Below, one piece after another: positions 6,312 to 10,557 of a stretch of DNA of 10,557 nt (position 1 is the first letter of the stretch; every line of letters begins with the position of its first letter). The stretch is from JAXDBV01 sp034678415. GTDB lineage: Bacteria > Bacteroidota > Bacteroidia > Bacteroidales > VadinHA17. Location of the stretch: NCBI GenBank assembly GCA_034678415.1, contig JAXDBV010000359.1:1-10557 (forward strand), read 5' to 3'. The position numbers were made by a program, and so were the translations under genes. Under the pieces are notes generated by a model. That model saw only the letters and a program-made list of their open reading frames with translations, was not told where the DNA came from and ran no database searches.

Positions 6312-7436
6312 TCAGATTTTTATACCTATGACCAGCACATCGTCCACCTGAGGATAAACGCCTTTCCAATCGATAAAATTCCTCTCGAGTATCTGTTGCT
6401 GTTCATTCATTGGTTGATACTGGATACAGGAGAGCAGCCGGATCAGGTTGGCCGATTTGAATTTACTGCCGTTTTCTCCACCGAACTGGTCGACATACCC
6501 GTCCGACAACAGGTATATTGTGTCGTTTTCGAGTATTTTCATCTGGTGATTGGTGAAAGGTGTGTTTATTTTTCCGAATATACCGATAGGCATCTTGTCG
6601 GCCTTGATCATGGTAAAGGTGGAGTTTCTGAAGTGGTACAGGGGGTTAAAGGCGCCTGCATATTCAAGCAGTCCTTTTTTCCTGTTGATCAGGCAGAGGG
6701 AAATATCCAGGCCTTCCTGTCCTTCTTCTTCCCTTCCTGTCTGGTGGAGTGCTGTGATGATCTTCAGCCTGAGCTGGTTCAGGATGGTATTTGCATGCAA
6801 CTCATTCTGGCGATCGGCGATCTCGTCAAGGGATGATATGGCCAGCATGCTCATGAACGCACCGGGCACTCCGTGTCCTGTGCAGTCACCGGCCGCCACG
6901 ATGATCAGTCCTTTCTTCTCCCTGATCCAGTAAAAATCCCCGCTGACAATATCCCTTGGGATATACAGGATGAAATGACGGGGGAGGAGGGTTTTTATCA
7001 GCTCATTAGGGGGCAGGCTGGCCGATTGTATACGGCTGGCATAGCGTATGCTTTCTGTTATTTCCCTGTTGATGGATATGATCTCATCCCTCTGTTTCTC
7101 AATCTCATCGCGCTGTGTCCTTATCTCCTCCTTCTGTTCCTCGATCTCAGCGGTCCGCTCCCTGACCTTCTGTTCAAGCACCTGCTTATCCTTTTCCAGC
7201 TTCCTGATCCACAGGCGTACCACGGCAACAGTGACGAGGATAAGCACCATGCCGGCGAGGGTGATGAACCACCAGCTCAGGTAAAAGGGCGGGTTGACAA
7301 TAAACATCACCGATTCCGTGTTGCTGACATCCCCCAGGATATTACGTGCGCGGGCGTGCAGGGTATATCGTCCCCGGGAAAGGGTATGGAAAATGATCTG
7401 TTTATGCAGCGGGTTCCAGGGTGACCAGTCCTTCAT
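6312..7436 (-). CDS. SpoIIE/PP2C-family phosphatase half of the interrupted sensor (end of Y_Y_Y domain, membrane helix, coiled coil, phosphatase)
   Basis: Counting from ATG 7436, residues 1-48 are the second part of a Y_Y_Y domain (KDWSPW, then GRYTLHARARN). A membrane helix follows at about 54-76, a coiled coil at about 79-125 and a SpoIIE phosphatase at about 150-374. PP2C metal-binding acidic motifs are intact: SGDFYW (D167), GDCTGHG (D184), GLDISL (D244), LSDGYVD (D312) and QVDDV (D365/D366). Such enzymes remove phosphate from Ser/Thr, classically on STAS anti-anti-sigma proteins. The frame is the same as that of the upstream half and is separated from it only by TAA and five codons. The ATG has no ribosome-binding site and would begin inside a folded domain, so it is probably not a natural start. 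Together with 9800-7452 this should be one protein of about 1162 residues. Confidence 0.85.
   Translation of the reverse strand: MKDWSPWNPLHKQIIFHTLSRGRYTLHARARNILGDVSNTESVMFIVNPPFYLSWWFITLAGMVLILVTVAVVRLWIRKLEKDKQVLEQKVRERTAEIEEQKEEIRTQRDEIEKQRDEIISINREITESIRYASRIQSASLPPNELIKTLLPRHFILYIPRDIVSGDFYWIREKKGLIIVAAGDCTGHGVPGAFMSMLAISSLDEIADRQNELHANTILNQLRLKIITALHQTGREEEGQEGLDISLCLINRKKGLLEYAGAFNPLYHFRNSTFTMIKADKMPIGIFGKINTPFTNHQMKILENDTIYLLSDGYVDQFGGENGSKFKSANLIRLLSCIQYQPMNEQQQILERNFIDWKGVYPQVDDVLVIGIKI
7065..7148 (-). repeat. Four seven-codon repeats encoding the coiled coil
   Basis: Four consecutive seven-residue units (EIEEQKE, EIRTQRD, EIEKQRD, EIISINR) form the signalling coiled coil between membrane helix and phosphatase. 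The first three are near-identical, suggesting duplication of 21-bp units. They probably transmit conformational change to the catalytic domain. Confidence 0.6.
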
Positions 7437-7451
7437 GATCGGTTCACGCCG

Positions 7452-7454
7452 TTA
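7452..7454 (-). other. In-frame TAA inside the Y_Y_Y domain
   Basis: The frame reads YYQ-TAA-RREPIMKDWSPW. In Y_Y_Y domains this stretch normally resembles YxYRLEGFDKDWSP, so TAA occupies the position of the second conserved Tyr with no change in spacing. A single base change from TAT or TAC would produce it. The next residues also deviate from consensus (Leu to Arg, Gly to Pro). Confidence 0.8.
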
Positions 7455-9800
7455 CTGGTAATATGTTTGTTCGTAATGGACGAAATAGGGGGCAGAGAAA
7501 CCAAACTCAACCGGAAAACGGTCATACGGGAGCTCAACACTCCTGTCATCAATGCTTATACCTCTGTGATCGCTCAGACCGGTGAAATAGATCCTGAACG
7601 TTTGTGTCTTCGGGTATTGTTTACGGTAAAGTATTTTGCTCAGCCGGCTCCTTTCGTGCACACTCCACAGGTTGGATTCAAGGTCAATATGTATGTCATT
7701 GATGTCATGGAATAACCTCAGGTATCGTCTGATATCGGGTTGCCACAGGGGTGGCATGTTCAGCAGTTCCCACTCCTGGTCATGTTGGGTCCAGGTATAT
7801 CCCGGCTGACTAACAATATACTGTGGGCGTTCCCTGTTGGAGAACAGCTGCCCTACCGCCGGTACAATCCTGTCATAGATCGCTTCGTATGTATAGATCC
7901 CCGAGTCGGAGAAGAAAAAAGGCTGATGATTAATCTCCCTGACCAACACCGGACCGGTCATGGGTGCATCGAAAAGGTATTCGCTCCCTTTGGCGGGGAG
8001 ACCGCCATTTATGAGCGACATGCGGAATACTTTGTTCTCACCTCCTGCCCAGATGGTCGCGCCATGACTCTCCTGCCAGATGGAAAAAACCTCCGCCTCC
8101 GGGAAAGGGAAGGGATGATTTGTCCAGCGCCCCGCATCCTTCTGTAAAAGGAAGATCCCGTTTTTTGTTCCGGCATAAAAAGCCACGGCCGCCCCGGATG
8201 GTTCAATGCAATGAATGTTCTCTTCCAAAAGGATCAGCGATGCTGTGTCTTTATTTATCTCGTATAGCCCGACATTGGTAGCAGCCAGCAATATACCCTG
8301 ATGAGATAACAGGTGCCTGCATTTACCGTTCAGTCCCGCAACCCTGGTGAACATATAACTTACCGATTGGAGGGCATTGACCTTCTTCCTTACGTAACGG
8401 GTCCTCCTCACGGCTTTTTTTTCTTGTCCTTCCTTTGTTTCTTCTTTCACTTCCGGCATGACAGGTTCGGGTATACGCTGTACCTGTTCCTCTGGTGGTT
8501 CTTCCTTCTCTTCCATTGTCGTTTTCCATCTGCGGAACAGTTTTCGCAGCAACCCCTTCTTTTCCGGTGGTGCCTGCTCCTGCTGTTCCTGCGGTCTGGC
8601 TTCTGCATCCGATGATCCGGCGATCCTTTTCAGTTCAACTTCAGTCGGTTCCTTCCTCTCATCCCTCACCACCGTCTCCATCACGGTGACAGGCACCAGC
8701 ACTTCAACCTGGCGGTAACTCTTTATCTCGTTCAGGAAAAATAAACCCTCACTGGTGGAGACAAACAGGGTATTGTTATGCACCAATGAAGAGGTGAGGT
8801 TGCCTGCCAGGCCCGGATAGATGTTGTAGTTCCTTACGGGGAAGGAAAAATCGATCCTGCTGACACCGTATTCATGCGCCAGCCACAAGCCCTGGTTGTT
8901 ATCAACCCCCATGCAGAAGATCTCATCATCAGGCAACCCGCTCTGGTAATTAAAGGTGTAGTTGGTATTACGGCTGGAGGGATCAATCACCAGGCAACCG
9001 CCGGTGCGCGTTGCCAGAACAATCTCACCCGACTCCAGTATCATTCCGTCGGTGAGAATGTTCTGTTCAAGATAATCCTTGTCTTTGACATCGTAGAATA
9101 CCAGGTTTTCCTCATCAAAAAGAAAGAGCCGGCTGTCGCCTGTTCCAACCAGGAAGAGGCTTTCCTCGAGGGGGACGCTGAACAGGACAGGCTGGTCACC
9201 GGTGTTTTCCCCCGGGGGTACCGGTACGGGTCCGCTTTCAGTCATGAGGTGCAGCCCTCCGGGATGTATCATTACATATACGTTATTGCCGGTAACGATC
9301 ATCCCGTTGAACGACGCACCATGGCCTGCCCTCCATAATCTTTTTTCGCTTCTCCTCCCGATATTGACCTGTGTCAGCGTCTGGCTGCTCAGGAAATATA
9401 AATAGGTCTGATTGGCATCAATACACCTGATATCACCGATCCCGGAGAAATCGGCCGAGAGGGGATAATAGCGGTATTCCCCTTTTTCATTCTTCTGCAG
9501 ATAACCAAAGCTGTTACGGCAGCCGGTGATGATTTCACTTCTTCCGGGGAGCCTGTAGAAGCATAGAGGCTGTATCGGAAGGTTGTGCAACTGCCAGCTC
9601 ACACCGTTATAGGTGAGAAGCCCGTTGCGGTTGGCAAAGAGCATGATCCCATCCTGGTCCTGTATAATATCATGGTTCTCATGCGAGATACCCGCACCAT
9701 ACCTGAGGTTTGTAATGAAAGGATTACCGTACTGTCCCTCCGCCGGAAGGTTAATAAGAATGAGAAAGCCTGCCAGTACGATATGTGCCCTGCCTATCAT
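7452..9800 (-). CDS. Periplasmic beta-propeller sensor half of the interrupted SpoIIE sensor (two-component-regulator-propeller type)
   Basis: The 782-codon frame starts with a signal peptide (1-22, MIGRAHIVLAGFLI...) and continues with propeller-blade repeats of the family found in Bacteroidota hybrid sensors. Examples are QDQDGIMLFANRNGLLTYNG (47-66), VDNNQGLWLAHEYGVSRI (299-316) and NNTLFVSTSEGLFFL (342-356), with further blades at about 480-740. A charged insert of about 115 residues (365-480) splits the propeller. The start of a Y_Y_Y domain (about 750-782) is cut by TAA. The ligand is unknown; such propellers are thought to sense periplasmic compounds. The frame resumes directly in the phosphatase half, so the gene was once continuous. 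If the stop is real, the product would be a secreted propeller with no membrane anchor or output domain. No convincing promoter was found upstream. Confidence 0.85.
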   Translation of the reverse strand: MIGRAHIVLAGFLILINLPAEGQYGNPFITNLRYGAGISHENHDIIQDQDGIMLFANRNGLLTYNGVSWQLHNLPIQPLCFYRLPGRSEIITGCRNSFGYLQKNEKGEYRYYPLSADFSGIGDIRCIDANQTYLYFLSSQTLTQVNIGRRSEKRLWRAGHGASFNGMIVTGNNVYVMIHPGGLHLMTESGPVPVPPGENTGDQPVLFSVPLEESLFLVGTGDSRLFLFDEENLVFYDVKDKDYLEQNILTDGMILESGEIVLATRTGGCLVIDPSSRNTNYTFNYQSGLPDDEIFCMGVDNNQGLWLAHEYGVSRIDFSFPVRNYNIYPGLAGNLTSSLVHNNTLFVSTSEGLFFLNEIKSYRQVEVLVPVTVMETVVRDERKEPTEVELKRIAGSSDAEARPQEQQEQAPPEKKGLLRKLFRRWKTTMEEKEEPPEEQVQRIPEPVMPEVKEETKEGQEKKAVRRTRYVRKKVNALQSVSYMFTRVAGLNGKCRHLLSHQGILLAATNVGLYEINKDTASLILLEENIHCIEPSGAAVAFYAGTKNGIFLLQKDAGRWTNHPFPFPEAEVFSIWQESHGATIWAGGENKVFRMSLINGGLPAKGSEYLFDAPMTGPVLVREINHQPFFFSDSGIYTYEAIYDRIVPAVGQLFSNRERPQYIVSQPGYTWTQHDQEWELLNMPPLWQPDIRRYLRLFHDINDIHIDLESNLWSVHERSRLSKILYRKQYPKTQTFRIYFTGLSDHRGISIDDRSVELPYDRFPVEFGFSAPYFVHYEQTYYQ
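8361..8708 (-). other. Charged low-complexity insert within the propeller
   Basis: Residues about 365-480 of the sensor are rich in Glu, Lys, Arg, Pro and Gln. They contain a cationic amphipathic patch (KKGLLRKLFRRWK, 414-426) followed by an acidic, proline-rich stretch (428-460) and a basic RRTRYVRKK (465-473). Blade-like sequence exists on both sides. It is probably a disordered loop or tether; its function is unknown. Confidence 0.6.
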
Positions 9801-9908
9801 AGCGGTAAAAATAAGAAATATTCAGTACTATATGATATCCGCTGTTATAACGGCCATCATTGCCGGTATCGCGGAACGACACTCCCGGGTGATGATTCCG
9901 GTCACCTG

Positions 9909-9926
9909 TACCTTTATTGGTTGCGG
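9909..9926 (+). repeat. Left arm of an imperfect inverted repeat
   Basis: The plus strand reads TACCTTTATTGGTTGCGG. The reverse complement of 10184-10202 is the same apart from one inserted C. The arms lie about 257 bp apart. Confidence 0.6.
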
Positions 9927-10183
9927 AAATATTGGGGGTTGTTGCCGGCTGGCCCCTCAGCAGGCTTATCTGCTGCCAGTTCGTGCCCGGTATCATTATC
10001 CGGGTGAATGGAGAGTATCCTGTTGATCAGGTCTTCACCGTTTCTCAGCCTCATAAGGGTGATATCGGTATACCCGCAAAGATCCGTATCTTTTCTAATG
10101 ATCCCCTTGGCACTAAAGGGATTCCGGTATCCCTGCATGGAAGCAGACTGGTTGTTCTTCAAGGCATTAAGGCACCGGTGGAA

Positions 10184-10202
10184 CCGCAACCAATGAAAGG
10201 TA
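10184..10202 (-). repeat. Right arm of the imperfect inverted repeat
   Basis: The minus strand reads TACCTTTCATTGGTTGCGG, matching the left arm at 18 of 19 positions with one single-base gap. No target-site duplication or transposase was recognised between or around the arms. Confidence 0.6.
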
Positions 10203-10418
10203 TTGTATCCCGGGCTCTTCCGTGGAAGAATCATGTCGCCGGCCAAACAATACATACGTTGGGACACGCACAGGGATATGAAAACCGCCGGGACGGGGCG
10301 TATTCATTTTATTCTTTGGTTCACAACCCGGGTTATTCGTCAGTGCATTTCCTTTTGAGGTCGGGAATAGCACTTTCGCATCCTTGAGTAAGATGTTTGG
10401 TCGGAGAATGACCCGCTG

Positions 10419-10557
10419 TTACTCCAGCACCCTTGCCATTGCTTTCAGGTTCCGTTCGTTGATAATGTTCTTTCCCTCTGCAGTATACAGGAAGTTGAGG
10501 AGGTCCTGGTATTTATCGACCACCTTTCCGCGGACCATTTTCTGCATACTGTTCAGC
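10419..10557 (-). CDS. C-terminal end of an unrecognised protein (partial, runs off right edge)
   Basis: The last 45 codons (10556-10422) plus TAA (10421-10419) encode a helical-looking tail that includes VRGKVVDKYQDLLNFLYTAE and ends NLKAMARVLE. Base 10557 belongs to the preceding codon. Composition and codon choice resemble the neighbouring genes, supporting a real coding end, but no family could be recognised from this fragment. It reads in the same direction as the sensor but is separated from it by the 618-bp gap, so co-transcription is uncertain. Confidence 0.5.
   Translation of the reverse strand, partial: LNSMQKMVRGKVVDKYQDLLNFLYTAEGKNIINERNLKAMARVLE

Larger units (their letters stand above)
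9801..10418. other. 618-bp region without a recognisable gene
   Basis: The region separates the partial upstream gene from the sensor. It has an open frame on the minus strand (10267-9914, GTG start, 117 codons) and a codon-aligned one on the plus strand (9917-10387, 156 codons). Neither resembles a known family or has a ribosome-binding site, and each could be the other's shadow. Minus-strand frame is also open for 83 codons just after the TAA at 10419. Visible structures are an inverted repeat (9909-9926 with 10184-10202), a hairpin at 9949-9979 (6-bp stem plus 4-bp outer stem with a bulge) and the 10-bp palindrome AACCCGGGTT at 10325-10334. It may hold a decayed gene, a small unrecognised gene or regulatory RNA. 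Confidence 0.5.

Noticed and set aside
6303..6312. ACCGGCCGGT palindrome at the end of the phosphatase gene as a terminator
   Set aside because: It has no loop and no T-tract, and it overlaps the stop codon, so an intrinsic terminator is not supported.
394..9405. Numerous plus-strand open frames of 60-190 codons across the minus-strand genes
   Set aside because: They lie antisense to well-supported genes, encode Ser/Arg- or Cys-rich sequence without recognisable domains, and lack ribosome-binding sites. They are shadows of the coding strand.
9914..10267. 117-codon minus-strand frame as a real gene
   Set aside because: Its codon choice is not implausible, but it begins with GTG, has no ribosome-binding site or recognisable family, and is codon-aligned with an equally open plus-strand frame. 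It is described only within the gap entry.
315..10557. Reassignment of TAA to a sense codon throughout the organism
   Set aside because: The response regulator and SusD-like genes end in TAA at natural C-termini. Reading through the first would fuse a receiver to a signal peptide. The other genes use TAG or TGA normally, so two interruptions are not enough evidence for a new code.

Overview
All recognisable genes in this window lie on the minus strand and read leftwards. The gene families and promoter style point to a Bacteroidota bacterium, probably Bacteroidales-like and of moderate GC. The evidence is a RagB/SusD lipoprotein, a periplasmic-propeller/Y_Y_Y sensor ending in a SpoIIE phosphatase, a YaiO-type outer-membrane barrel, and TAnnTTTG-type -7 elements with few Shine-Dalgarno sites. 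No tRNA, rRNA, CRISPR array or insertion sequence was seen.

Right to left (5'->3' for the genes): (1) the last 45 codons of an unrecognised gene (10556-10419); (2) a gap of about 620 bp (9801-10418) with no recognised gene, an imperfect 18/19 inverted repeat and small hairpins; (3) a large sensor, 9800-6312, made of signal peptide, beta-propeller with a long charged insert, Y_Y_Y domain, one membrane helix, coiled coil and SpoIIE/PP2C phosphatase. An in-frame TAA at 7454-7452, inside the Y_Y_Y domain, divides it into a 782-codon and a 374-codon reading frame; (4) an orphan SusD-like lipoprotein (6240-4810) with its own candidate promoter and no SusC beside it; (5) a glutamate/aspartate-type dicarboxylate symporter (4657-3446); (6) a tight four-gene operon: receiver-only response regulator (3241-2867), TPR plus YaiO barrel (2863-1601), membrane-anchored HEAT-repeat protein (1604-315) and the start of a family 2 glycosyltransferase (305 to beyond the left edge). 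The glycosyltransferase also carries an in-frame TAA, at 188-186.

The operon probably makes and exports an envelope or extracellular glycan: the glycosyltransferase polymerises, the HEAT protein scaffolds at the inner membrane, the TPR/YaiO protein acts at the outer membrane, and the response regulator controls the assembly. The sensor would join a periplasmic signal to dephosphorylation of a cytoplasmic partner, as SpoIIE-type phosphatases do for STAS-domain anti-anti-sigma factors. The SusD protein and the symporter are separate uptake functions.

The most notable observation is two in-frame TAA codons in two unrelated, otherwise well-conserved genes, both where an aromatic residue (probably Tyr) is expected. 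Paired nonsense mutations, consensus errors in the assembly, or leaky readthrough could each explain this. Wholesale reassignment of TAA is unlikely, because the response regulator and SusD genes end in TAA at sensible C-termini.
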